DNA of 17,768 nt, from assembly GCA_002420085.1 (NCBI GenBank), contig DIHI01000151.1, positions 26,425-44,192 of the forward strand, in the 5' to 3' direction. The translations under genes and the position numbers were made by a program. A model generated the notes under the pieces. That model ran no database searches and was not told the DNA's origin. It saw nothing but the letters and a program-made list of their open reading frames with translations. Shown here one piece after another: positions 7,596 through 15,397 of this stretch; positions within the stretch are counted from its first letter, which is position 1; each line of letters opens with the position of its first letter. This stretch comes from Lysobacterales bacterium UBA5700 (lineage in GTDB: Bacteria; Pseudomonadota; Gammaproteobacteria; Xanthomonadales; Xanthomonadaceae).

Positions 7596-7614
7596 ACCGC
7601 CGCTGGGTTCAGGT
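7590..7614 (+). terminator. Hairpin over the lipA stop codon, possible terminator
   Basis: ACCTGAACC (7590-7598) and GGTTCAGGT (7606-7614) form a perfect 9-bp stem with a 7-nt loop, followed by TTCG. The lipA TGA is in the left arm. The short T run makes it a weak intrinsic terminator, but its position at the end of the lipoylation genes fits. About 106 nt without other clear signals follow before prc. Confidence 0.5.
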
Positions 7615-7707
7615 TTCGCACAGCCCGGCCGAGTTACCTATGGCAGATAGCACGACCGCGCCGGATCAGGCACCGTAGAAGCGGCGCCGCCCCGTCCGGA
7701 CGCTCAC

Positions 7708-7714
7708 GAGAGGA
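7708..7714 (+). promoter_or_regulatory. Ribosome-binding site of prc
   Basis: GAGAGGA ends 6 nt before the ATG at 7721. It is a good Shine-Dalgarno match and fixes the prc start, in contrast to the ctpA and ybeD starts. Confidence 0.75.
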
Positions 7715-7720
7715 ATCGAT

Positions 7721-9919
7721 ATGCCGAACCGTCTGTTTTCAACCGTCCTGGCACTACTGCTGATCGCCGCACAGCCTGCGGCGCTCGCCAGCGTCGAGAG
7801 CGCCTCGCCGCTGCCCCTGGCGCCAACCGCAGACCACGGCCAGACCGCGCGCATGCTGCATGGATTGCTCAGCAGCAGTCGCTACCACTACAGCCCGCGT
7901 CCGCTCGATGACAGCCTTTCGGCGGAAATCCACCGCCGTTTCCTGGAATCGCTGGATGGCCAGCGGCTGTTCTTCCTGCAAACCGACATCGCGCGTTTCG
8001 AGCGCTACCGCCACGCCCTCGACGATGCCATTCGCATGGGTCAGGTGCAGCCGGCATTCGAGATCTACAACGTCTACCGGCAGCGGGTTGCCGAGCGGGT
8101 GGCCAAGGCCCGCAAGCAACTCGAAGGCGACTTCGACTTCGATCGCGAGGAAAACTTCCGGTACGACCGCGAGGATCTGCCCTGGCCCGCCGACGAAACG
8201 GCCATGACCGAAGTCTGGCGGCAGTACATCAAGAACGACTGGTTGCGACTGAAGCTGGCCGGGCGCAAGCCCGAGCAGATTCGCAAGACCCTCGACAAGC
8301 GCTACGCAACCCTGGCCGAGCGGGTCGGCGAGATCAAGAGCGAGGATGTCTTCCAGTCCCTGATGAATGCCTATGCCGAGGCGATCGAGCCGCATACCGG
8401 CTACCTGACCCCGCGCAGTTCCGAGAACTTCAACATCGCCATGAGCCTGTCGCTGGAAGGCATCGGCGCCGTGCTCCAGCGGCTCGACGAGTTCGTGGTG
8501 GTCCGGTCGATCGTTCCGGGCGGGCCGGCCGCCCTGTCGGGCAAGATCAAGCCGGGCGATCGCATCGGTGCCGTCGGCCAGGGCGAAAAGGGCGCCATGC
8601 AGGATGTGGTCGGCTGGCGCATCGACGACGTCGTCGAACTGATCCGTGGCCCGAAGGACAGTGTCGTGCGGGTCGATGTGCTGCCGGCCGAGGCCAGCGC
8701 CGACGGTCCCTACCAGCGGGTCACCCTGGTCCGTCAGAAGGTGCGCCTGGAAGAACAGGCCGCCAAGTCCTCGGTGATCGAGATCGAAACCGGTGTCCCG
8801 AAGCAGCGCCAGCGGATCGGCGTCATCACCCTGCCGACCTTCTACCAGGATTTCGACGCCCGCCGGCGCAACGATGCCGACTATGCCTCGGCGACCCGCG
8901 ACGTCGAGCGCCTGCTGGCCGCATTCCGCGAGCAGCAGGTCGATGGCGTGCTGGTCGATCTGCGCAACAATGGCGGTGGTTCGCTGAACGAAGCGATCGA
9001 ATTGACTGGCCTGTTCATCGAGACCGGCCCCGTCGTGCAGGTGCGTGAAGCCGGCGGCCGGGTCTCGGTCGAGTCCGACCGCAGCCGCACGGTCGCCTGG
9101 GACGGCCCGCTGGCGGTCCTGGTCAATCGTGCCTCGGCGTCGGCCTCGGAAATCTTTGCCGCCGCCATCCAGGACTACGGCCGGGGCCTGATCATCGGAG
9201 AGCCAACCTATGGCAAGGGCACTGTCCAGAACTTGATCGATCTCGACCGGTTCCAGCGCAGCGAAACCCCGCGCTATGGCCAAGTCAAGCTGACCGTCGC
9301 CCAGTTCTTCCGGATCAGTGGCGGCAGCACCCAGCACAAGGGAGTGGTGCCGGACATCAGCTTCCCGATCACCCTGGATGCCGAGGAGTTCGGGGAATCC
9401 AGCTACGACAACGCCTTGCCCTGGACCCGCATTCCGGCCGCCAGCTTCGCCCGCCAGGGTGAATTCGCGGCCCTGCTGCCCCTGCTCGAATCACGCCACC
9501 GCGAGCGGATCGCCAGCGATGTCGAGTTCCGCTGGTGGTCGGAGGATGTCGCCCGCTATCGCGAGCAGCGGATCCGCAAGGAGATTTCCCTGCACGAAGC
9601 GACCCGTCGTGCCGAACGTGAGGCCGATGAGGCCCGGCGCAAATCCCGCGAGGAGGAGCGTGTCGCCGCCGGCCTGGATGCCCCGAGCATCGATGGCAAT
9701 GCCGACGATGGCCTCAATGCCAGCGAGCGCGGGATCGCCGAGATGGTCGCCGAAGTCGAGCGCGAACAGGCCGACGAACGTCCGGATGCCCTGGCCCGCG
9801 AAGCCGCCGCGATCCTGGCCGACGCCCTGAACACTCTCAAGGCCGACACCCAGCTTGCTGCCCAGGTCCATGCCAATGGCGAGCGGCGCGAGGGTGCCTG
9901 GGTCGGCCTGATCGACTGA
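7721..9919 (+). CDS. prc: Tail-specific protease Prc (S41 family)
   Basis: The 732-residue protein is a periplasmic protease that in E. coli trims the C-terminus of FtsI and degrades SsrA-tagged and cell-wall hydrolase substrates. A signal peptide covers residues 1-23 (ending ALAS). A helical N-terminal domain with LDGQRLFFLQTDI follows, then a PDZ domain (about 235-330, IKPGDRIGAVGQG), the S41 core with LVDLRNNGGG, the catalytic serine S474 in RASASASE, D485 in QDYGR and the catalytic lysine K499 in TYGKGTVQ. The S, D and K spacing equals that of E. coli S452, D463 and K477. The charged C-terminal part (about 560-732) matches the DUF3340-type tail of Prc. It has its own ribosome-binding site and probably its own promoter. 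It is convergent with rarD, 55 nt apart. Confidence 0.96.
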   Translation: MPNRLFSTVLALLLIAAQPAALASVESASPLPLAPTADHGQTARMLHGLLSSSRYHYSPRPLDDSLSAEIHRRFLESLDGQRLFFLQTDIARFERYRHALDDAIRMGQVQPAFEIYNVYRQRVAERVAKARKQLEGDFDFDREENFRYDREDLPWPADETAMTEVWRQYIKNDWLRLKLAGRKPEQIRKTLDKRYATLAERVGEIKSEDVFQSLMNAYAEAIEPHTGYLTPRSSENFNIAMSLSLEGIGAVLQRLDEFVVVRSIVPGGPAALSGKIKPGDRIGAVGQGEKGAMQDVVGWRIDDVVELIRGPKDSVVRVDVLPAEASADGPYQRVTLVRQKVRLEEQAAKSSVIEIETGVPKQRQRIGVITLPTFYQDFDARRRNDADYASATRDVERLLAAFREQQVDGVLVDLRNNGGGSLNEAIELTGLFIETGPVVQVREAGGRVSVESDRSRTVAWDGPLAVLVNRASASASEIFAAAIQDYGRGLIIGEPTYGKGTVQNLIDLDRFQRSETPRYGQVKLTVAQFFRISGGSTQHKGVVPDISFPITLDAEEFGESSYDNALPWTRIPAASFARQGEFAALLPLLESRHRERIASDVEFRWWSEDVARYREQRIRKEISLHEATRRAEREADEARRKSREEERVAAGLDAPSIDGNADDGLNASERGIAEMVAEVEREQADERPDALAREAAAILADALNTLKADTQLAAQVHANGERREGAWVGLID

Positions 9920-9974
9920 TCGGCGATCGGCTGACCCGGCAATCGATCGTGGCCCGGACCGCCGCCGATCGGCC

Positions 9975-10889
9975 TCAGGTCGATTGCGGCGGTGCGGCGG
10001 CCCGACCTGCCTTGCGACTGCGCCGCAGGCCATCCCCGGCGTACAGCACCAGGGCCAGCCAGATGCAGCCGAAGCCGATCGCCTGGTCGCCGGTGAATGG
10101 CTCACCGAGCAGCAGCACGCCGATCGACAATTGCAGGGTCGGCGCCAGGTATTGCAGGATGCCGACCAGCGAGTAGGGAATCCGGCGCGCACCGTAGGCG
10201 AAGCCGATCAGCGGAATGGCGGTCAAGGCCCCACCGAACGCCAACAACAGCCGATCGCCGGTGCCGCCCTGGCCAAACACCCCGAACCCGCCGATTTCTG
10301 CCCACAGCAGATAGCCGATCGCCGGCACGCTCAGCAGCAGGCTCTCGATGGCCAGGCCCGGCACGGCATCGACTGCGACCTTCTTGCGCAGATAGCCATA
10401 GAACCCGAAGCTCAGGGCCAGGGTCAGCGCCACCCAGGGTGGCGTACCGAGTCGCAGGGTCAGCCAGAGCACCCCGACCGCCGCAATCGCGACCGCCAGG
10501 GTCTGGGCACGATTCAGCCGCTCACCGAGCAGCATCACCCCGATCAGCACATTGACCAGTGGATTGATGAAATAACCGAGGCTGGCCTCCACCACCCGAC
10601 CGGACAGCACCGCCCAGATGTAGATGCCCCAGTTGATGCTGATCAGCACACTGCTGGCCAGCAGGATCGGCAGCGTCCTCGGATCGACCAGCGATCGGCG
10701 CAGCCAACCGATCCCCTCGCGATGGTGCAGCCACACGCCCACGAACAGCGCACACCAAACCACCCGGTGTCCGACGATCTGGATGGCCGGCAGCGTTTTC
10801 AGCAATACCCAGTAGAGCGGAAACAGCCCCCAGAGCACGAAGGCGGAGGCGGCTGCCAGCAGACCGCCACGGTCGAGTGACTGATTCAT
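9975..10889 (-). CDS. rarD: RarD-type EamA/DMT-family transporter
   Basis: This 304-residue inner-membrane protein is made almost entirely of hydrophobic helices, about ten in two EamA halves, as expected for the drug/metabolite transporter superfamily. The start MNQSLDRGGLLAAASAFVLWG, then PLYW and GHRVVW (about 41-46), is typical of RarD, named from chloramphenicol-sensitivity work in E. coli; its natural substrate is not established. The ATG at 10889 is chosen because it gives the standard RarD N-terminus. It sits one nucleotide after the stop of the upstream permease gene (TGA-A-ATG), so it is probably translated by coupling from the ABC operon. No terminator or promoter separates them. 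Its C-terminus is a short basic and proline-rich tail. Confidence 0.92.
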   Translation of the reverse strand: MNQSLDRGGLLAAASAFVLWGLFPLYWVLLKTLPAIQIVGHRVVWCALFVGVWLHHREGIGWLRRSLVDPRTLPILLASSVLISINWGIYIWAVLSGRVVEASLGYFINPLVNVLIGVMLLGERLNRAQTLAVAIAAVGVLWLTLRLGTPPWVALTLALSFGFYGYLRKKVAVDAVPGLAIESLLLSVPAIGYLLWAEIGGFGVFGQGGTGDRLLLAFGGALTAIPLIGFAYGARRIPYSLVGILQYLAPTLQLSIGVLLLGEPFTGDQAIGFGCIWLALVLYAGDGLRRSRKAGRAAAPPQST

Positions 10890-10890
10890 T

Positions 10891-12078
10891 TCAATTCGAT
10901 CGCAGTGCTGCCGTGACCGGCAGCCGGGCGGCCCGCACCGCCGGCAACAGGCCACCGATGAAGCCGATCGCCAGCGCCCAGCTCAGGCCCTGGAGCAGCA
11001 GACCCGGGGTGACCGCGAAATTGAATGCGACCTGGGTGAAGCCACCACCGAGGGTCGAGACCGAGTAGCCGTTGAACAGGCCATAGGCGACCAGCGAGCC
11101 GATTCCGCCGCCGAGCATCGACAGCACCATCGACTCCGCCATCACCGAGGCGATCACCGGCAGACGTCCGAAACCGAGCGCCCGCAGGGTGCCGATCTCG
11201 ACCGTCCGCGCCGAAACCGCCGAGTACATCGTGTTGAGCGCACCGAACAACGCACCCACAGCCATGATCGCGGCAACGATCCCGGTCAGAAAGCCGATCT
11301 GCCGCGTCAGCCCGGCCGACTGGGCGCCAAAATATTCCTGCTCGCGCTGGACATCGACGTTCAACTGCGGATCGCCGGTCAGGCGTGCCTTCAACGCCTC
11401 GAAGGCATCGGGATTGGCCAGTTGCAGCAGCACCGAGGAATAACCATTGCGCTGGAAGGCCGACTGCACCGACTCGGCATCGGCCCACAGTTCGGAATCA
11501 TGGGCATCGCCAGCCTCGAATACCCCGACGATGGTCCAACTCGAACCCCGAAAGCGCAGTGTCCGGCCAACCTCCAGACCATCGAACTGGGCGCGGGCCC
11601 CGCGTCCGACCATCAGTTCCCGCAACCCCGGACGGAACCGCCGACCTTCGAGCAGGGTGATCTCCGGCCGCAGCGCGAATCCGGTCGGCTCGACCCCGCG
11701 CAGGGAGACGTTGGCTCCGCTGCGCTGGCCCTTGCGGGGAACCTCGGTGATCACCACCAACTCACCCGACGCCAGCGGCAGGCCGTCGCTGCCGCGTGCC
11801 AGGGCCGGATCCTGGCGCACCAGGGTGCTCGATGCCCGATCGAGGAAACTGGAAATCTCGCTGTTGCTGCCGCCGCGAATGACCACCACGCGGTCATCCC
11901 GGCCGGTCGCAGTCAGGGTTCGATCGAGCCCGGCCGACATCGACAGCATCGCCACCAGTACGCCGACCACGCCGCCGATGCCGACCACGATGACCAGCGA
12001 AGCGGCCAGCCGCTGGGGGATCGATTGGAGGTTCATCCAGACGATTTCGCGTACCTGTCTGATCATTGCCATGGTCAT
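10891..12078 (-). CDS. ABC exporter permease 2, FtsX/MacB-like
   Basis: The 395-residue inner-membrane permease has the FtsX-type layout: one N-terminal helix (about 25-48), a large periplasmic domain (about 50-260), and three C-terminal helices (about 262-290, 308-335 and 358-382). The segment SARTVEIGTLRALGF (289-303) is the cytoplasmic coupling helix usual in MacB/LolC-type permeases. The periplasmic domain contains VVVIRGGSNSEISSFLDR, which resembles other uncharacterised exporters of this class. The start ATG at 12078 overlaps the TGA of permease 1 (ATGA), so the frame extending far upstream is only a shadow. It probably pairs with permease 1 to form the membrane channel driven by the ATPase at 13314. 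The substrate is unknown. Confidence 0.9.
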   Translation of the reverse strand: MTMAMIRQVREIVWMNLQSIPQRLAASLVIVVGIGGVVGVLVAMLSMSAGLDRTLTATGRDDRVVVIRGGSNSEISSFLDRASSTLVRQDPALARGSDGLPLASGELVVITEVPRKGQRSGANVSLRGVEPTGFALRPEITLLEGRRFRPGLRELMVGRGARAQFDGLEVGRTLRFRGSSWTIVGVFEAGDAHDSELWADAESVQSAFQRNGYSSVLLQLANPDAFEALKARLTGDPQLNVDVQREQEYFGAQSAGLTRQIGFLTGIVAAIMAVGALFGALNTMYSAVSARTVEIGTLRALGFGRLPVIASVMAESMVLSMLGGGIGSLVAYGLFNGYSVSTLGGGFTQVAFNFAVTPGLLLQGLSWALAIGFIGGLLPAVRAARLPVTAALRSN

Positions 12079-13226
12079 CGTCCGGCCAGTGCATCGACGA
12101 TCTTCAGGCGCATCCCATGCAGGGCCGGGGGCAGGCCGGTGGCCGCCGCCAGCACGACCACACTGAGCCCGACCACCGCCCAGACATCGGCGCCGATCCG
12201 CACCGCCCGGTACTCGGCCGGCAGACCGGCGATCGCGGCCAGTGCCGCCGCCATGCCGATCGCAGCACCGACCAGACACAGCACCAGCGCCTCGGCCAGC
12301 ACCAGGCTCAGCACCGTGGCATCGGTGAAACCAAGGCATTTGAGCACCCCCAGTTCGGGAATGCGCTCGCGCACCGCCTGGCTCATCGTGTAGCCGGTCA
12401 GGATCAGGATGGTGAAGAACACCGCGCCCGAGATGGCATTGACGATGAAGCCGATGTCGCCCAATTGCCGCAGGAAGCCGAGTTGGAACTCCTGCTCGCT
12501 CTGGGTCTTGGTCTCCTCGGTCGAGTTCTCGAACCGGGCATCGATGTCGGCGGCGATCCGCTCGGCCTGGTTGGGGTCGGCGATCAGCACCACGAACACC
12601 CCGGCCAGCCCCTTGCCGCCCGAGCGCGCCTCGTCGAAATAGCCGTAGTTGAGATACATCAGCCCGGCCCGATCGGACCATTCCTGATCGCGACCATCGA
12701 AGATGCCGACCAACGGCCATTCCCAGGTCCGCACACCCCCGGCCTGGGTCCAGATGAAACTGTTGAGCGGAATGATGTCGCCGACCTTCCAGCCGAAGCG
12801 ATCGGCGAGTTGCCGGCCGGCGATCGCACCATTGCGGGTCGATTTGAACGCCCGCCAGGCATCCTCCGACATCACCCACTCCGGGTAGGTGTCGCGCAGC
12901 CGCTGCGGATCGACCGCGAACTGCGGGAAGAAATTGCGGGCATCCTGATAGATGCCCCCGAAAAACTGCGAATGCCCGACCCGCTTGACGCCAGGAATGG
13001 CCTCGATCTGCGGCAGCAGACGCATCGGCAGCGGTTGCGTGAAGCTCACCCGCGACTGCGAGATCAGCCGATTGGCGCCCAGGAAATCGGCACCGCCGGC
13101 CAGCACCGAATTGACCGCTTGCAGCACCCCGAGCAACAGGAAGGCGGCCGCCAGCGACAGCACGGTCAGACCGGTCCGGGTCTTCTTGCGCAACAGGGCA
13201 GACAGGATGAGATGCAGGTATTTCAT
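12075..13226 (-). CDS. ABC exporter permease 1, FtsX/DevC-like
   Basis: This 383-residue permease has the same layout as its downstream partner: an N-terminal helix (about 18-42), a periplasmic domain (about 45-255), and three C-terminal helices in the last 120 residues around GAVFFTILILTGYTMSQAV. The coupling segment reads RERIPELGVLKCLGF. Its periplasmic domain differs from that of permease 2, with FFGGIYQDARNFFPQFAVDP and GRQLADRFGWKVGDIIPL; the latter is typical of MacB-like domains. The two are therefore diverged subunits, not a recent duplication. The start at 13226 gives MKYLHLILSALLRKKTRT, the usual cytoplasmic lead before the first helix; an upstream GTG-type extension has no signal-like features. 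An 87-nt gap separates it from the ATPase gene. Confidence 0.9.
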   Translation of the reverse strand: MKYLHLILSALLRKKTRTGLTVLSLAAAFLLLGVLQAVNSVLAGGADFLGANRLISQSRVSFTQPLPMRLLPQIEAIPGVKRVGHSQFFGGIYQDARNFFPQFAVDPQRLRDTYPEWVMSEDAWRAFKSTRNGAIAGRQLADRFGWKVGDIIPLNSFIWTQAGGVRTWEWPLVGIFDGRDQEWSDRAGLMYLNYGYFDEARSGGKGLAGVFVVLIADPNQAERIAADIDARFENSTEETKTQSEQEFQLGFLRQLGDIGFIVNAISGAVFFTILILTGYTMSQAVRERIPELGVLKCLGFTDATVLSLVLAEALVLCLVGAAIGMAAALAAIAGLPAEYRAVRIGADVWAVVGLSVVVLAAATGLPPALHGMRLKIVDALAGR

Positions 13227-13313
13227 GGCGGCCCGACCCGATCGCTCGTCAGCGCCGATGACCATTCACCCTGCCGGCGGCGACCGGTCAGCACGTGCAA
13301 TCGGTCGGCCACA

Positions 13314-14009
13314 TCAGCCACTGAACACCCCCGAATCAGCCAGTAAGCCCTTGTCCAGATGCACGGTCCGGCTGGCGTACTCGGCCGCCTTCGGATCGTG
13401 GGTGACCATCACGATGGTCTTGCCGAATTCCCGGTTGAGCTTCTGCAACAGGGTCAGGATCTCGTCGGCGGTGTGCCGATCGAGATCACCGGTCGGCTCA
13501 TCACAGATCAGCAGACGCGGATCGGACACCAGGGCACGGGCGATCGCCACCCGCTGCTGCTGACCGCCGGAGAGTTCGTTCGGCTTGTGGCCGGCACGAT
13601 CGGCCAGACCGACCAGGGTCAGGGCGATGTCGGCACGACGGCGCCGCTCGCTCGCGCTCATATCGACCAGCAGCAGGGGCAGTTCAACGTTCTTGCGGGC
13701 GCTCAGCACCGGCATCAGGTTGTAGCTCTGGAAGATGAAACCGACCGTGGCCGCCCGCCAGGCCGCCAACGTATCGCCGTCGAGGGTATCGATCCGCTGG
13801 CCGGCCACGGTCAGCAGGCCGGCACTCGGCGTGTCGATGCCACCGATCAGATTCAGCAAGGTGGTCTTGCCCGACCCGGATGGTCCCATCAGCGCGACGA
13901 AATCGCCGTCCGGAATGTCCAGATCGATGCCATGCAGAACCTCGATGCGCTGGTTGCCGCGCACGTAGGCTTTCGACAGACCGCGAATTTCGACCAGCGG
14001 GGCGGTCAT
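13314..14009 (-). CDS. ABC exporter ATP-binding protein, MacB/LolD type
   Basis: The 231-residue cytoplasmic ATPase has every needed motif: Walker A GPSGSGKT (42-49), Q-loop Q94 in FQSYNLMPVL, signature LSGGQ (146-150), Walker B LLICDE (166-171), D-loop GDLD (174-177) and switch histidine H204. The phrase FIFQSYNLMPVL and the length are typical of the LolD/MacB/DevA class that powers FtsX-type permeases. The start ATG overlaps the stop of the adaptor gene (ATGA at 14006-14009), so production is probably matched to the adaptor. By context it drives the two permeases encoded after it. As no homologue with a known substrate can be named from sequence alone, no gene symbol is given. Confidence 0.95.
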   Translation of the reverse strand: MTAPLVEIRGLSKAYVRGNQRIEVLHGIDLDIPDGDFVALMGPSGSGKTTLLNLIGGIDTPSAGLLTVAGQRIDTLDGDTLAAWRAATVGFIFQSYNLMPVLSARKNVELPLLLVDMSASERRRRADIALTLVGLADRAGHKPNELSGGQQQRVAIARALVSDPRLLICDEPTGDLDRHTADEILTLLQKLNREFGKTIVMVTHDPKAAEYASRTVHLDKGLLADSGVFSG

Positions 14010-15220
14010 GGCGAGCGGGGCGCCTGGCTGCGCACCGGATCGCCGTCTTCCAGTCCGTCCGGCGGCGACAGCACGACCGTCTCACCGCCACTCAGACCGG
14101 AACGGGCCAGTCGATCGCTGTCGCGCTCCGGACCGGGATCGATCGCGACCCGCCGGACGCGGCCCTCCTCGATCACGAACACGCTCGTGTCCGGACCATT
14201 GCCGACGATCGCCCGACTCGGAACCCAGGCCCCGGCCAGTGCGGCCGCGTTCGGGTCGGGTTCGTCCAGGAAGCTGACCCGAACACCCATGTCGGGCACG
14301 ATCCGGCGATCGTCGCTGTCGAGTCCGATCCGCACACGCACGGTCGCCTTGCTGCGATCGGCCGCCGGAATGATCGCGATCACCCGGCCAGGAATCCGCC
14401 ACTCCGGATAGGCATTGAGCACCGATTCCACCGGCTGGCCGGGCTGAACCCGGCCGATGTAGGCTTCATTGACATCGACCTCGACTTCCAGCGAGTCCAT
14501 ATCGACGATCGTGCCGATGCCGGTGCGGGTGAACCCGCCGCCGGCCGAGATCGGCGAGATCATCTCGCCAGGCTGGGCCGCCTTGGCGATCACGATGCCG
14601 GCGAACGGCGCCCGGATCACCGTGTTCTCGACCCCGATGCGGGCCACTTCCAGGCCGCGTTCGGCACTGTCGATCTGCCGCCGGACACTGGTCCGCCGAG
14701 CGACCAGGGCATCGTGCTCGGCCTGGGCCTGATCGAGTGCCGACTGCGCAACCAGCCGTTGCGCGACCAGACTGCGCTGCCGGGCCAGGGTCCGTTCGGC
14801 GAGTGCCAGATTGGCCTCGACCTCACCCAACTGGGCACGTGCGGCATCAGCCTGGGCCTGACTGAGCGCCAGTTGTGCCTGGGCATCGACATCATCAAGG
14901 TAGGCGAGTACCTGCCCGGCCTCGACCCGCTGGCCTTCCTCGATGTGGACCTCGCGAACCTTGCCGGTGATCTTCGACGACACGGTCGCCAGCCGACGGG
15001 CCGTGACGTAACCGGAGGCATCCAACACCGAGATCGGACCGGATTCCGCAGCGGCCCGCGCACTGGCCACCTCGACCTCGATCGGCCGTCCCGAACCGAT
15101 GGCCCAGACGATCGCGACAACCGCGATCGCCGCGACCAGCCAGGGCCAGCGGCGCACGCGACGGCTCGGCGCAGTACGGTCGATTTTCAACTGTTGCAAC
15201 AGGGATTTCGGGTCGGTCAT
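14006..15220 (-). CDS. Periplasmic adaptor of the ABC exporter, HlyD/MacA/DevB family
   Basis: The 404-residue protein has one N-terminal membrane helix (about 25-41) after a short basic cytoplasmic lead, then two lipoyl-like halves (about 70-110 and 195-222, with VSSKITGKVREVHIEEGQRV and VIRAPFAGIVIAKAAQPGE) around a helical hairpin (112-195) rich in Ala, Gln, Arg and Glu. Beta-barrel and membrane-proximal parts follow (about 236-404). This is the architecture of membrane fusion proteins that link an inner-membrane transporter to an outer-membrane channel. No TolC-like gene is in the window, so the channel would be encoded elsewhere. The ATG at 15220 is chosen because it gives the basic lead and helix expected; the frame upstream is feature-free. 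It is the first gene of the exporter operon. Confidence 0.93.
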   Translation of the reverse strand: MTDPKSLLQQLKIDRTAPSRRVRRWPWLVAAIAVVAIVWAIGSGRPIEVEVASARAAAESGPISVLDASGYVTARRLATVSSKITGKVREVHIEEGQRVEAGQVLAYLDDVDAQAQLALSQAQADAARAQLGEVEANLALAERTLARQRSLVAQRLVAQSALDQAQAEHDALVARRTSVRRQIDSAERGLEVARIGVENTVIRAPFAGIVIAKAAQPGEMISPISAGGGFTRTGIGTIVDMDSLEVEVDVNEAYIGRVQPGQPVESVLNAYPEWRIPGRVIAIIPAADRSKATVRVRIGLDSDDRRIVPDMGVRVSFLDEPDPNAAALAGAWVPSRAIVGNGPDTSVFVIEEGRVRRVAIDPGPERDSDRLARSGLSGGETVVLSPPDGLEDGDPVRSQAPRSP

Positions 15221-15302
15221 GACGATGCCACAGGCTCGGAGAGGGGGCGTGTACAGCGATCGAGGGTCACCGGCGGATTGCACCCGTGTGCGCCTCACGA
15301 GG

Positions 15303-15328
15303 GTCCGGGCGGCTTCTGCCGACCGGAC
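15303..15328 (-). terminator. Strong hairpin between the aminopeptidase and exporter genes
   Basis: GTCCGG-g-CGGC (15303-15313), the tetraloop TTCT and GCCG-a-CCGGAC (15318-15328) form a ten-pair stem with one mismatch. It lies 70 nt past the stop of the aminopeptidase gene and 83 nt before the adaptor start. It has no T run on either strand, so it could be a terminator of the high-GC kind, a 5' leader structure of the exporter mRNA, or a protein-binding site. A small CCTC-AC-GAGG repeat lies just beside it (15293-15302). Confidence 0.4.
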
Positions 15329-15397
15329 ATCGGCCGGATCGACAGTGTACGGAGCGCATGCGTCGCCAGGGAGTGACGGCTGTCAGGCCGGACAGGC

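Noticed and set aside
9920..9974. CGATCGGC/GCCGATCG inverted repeat between the convergent prc and rarD genes as a bidirectional terminator
   Set aside because: The arms are only 8 nt with a 32-nt loop and no T run. CGATCG-type words are common throughout this window because of codon usage, so chance is a good explanation.
12079..12879. Upstream extension of the permease 2 frame to 662 codons
   Set aside because: The added part lies inside permease 1 in another frame and is Arg/Gly/Ala-rich with no membrane or domain features. The ATGA overlap gives the proper start.
11422..14411. Several long plus-strand frames opposite the exporter genes
   Set aside because: They are rich in His, Gln, Arg and Asp, lack motifs and sit opposite clear ABC transporter genes with complete catalytic motifs.
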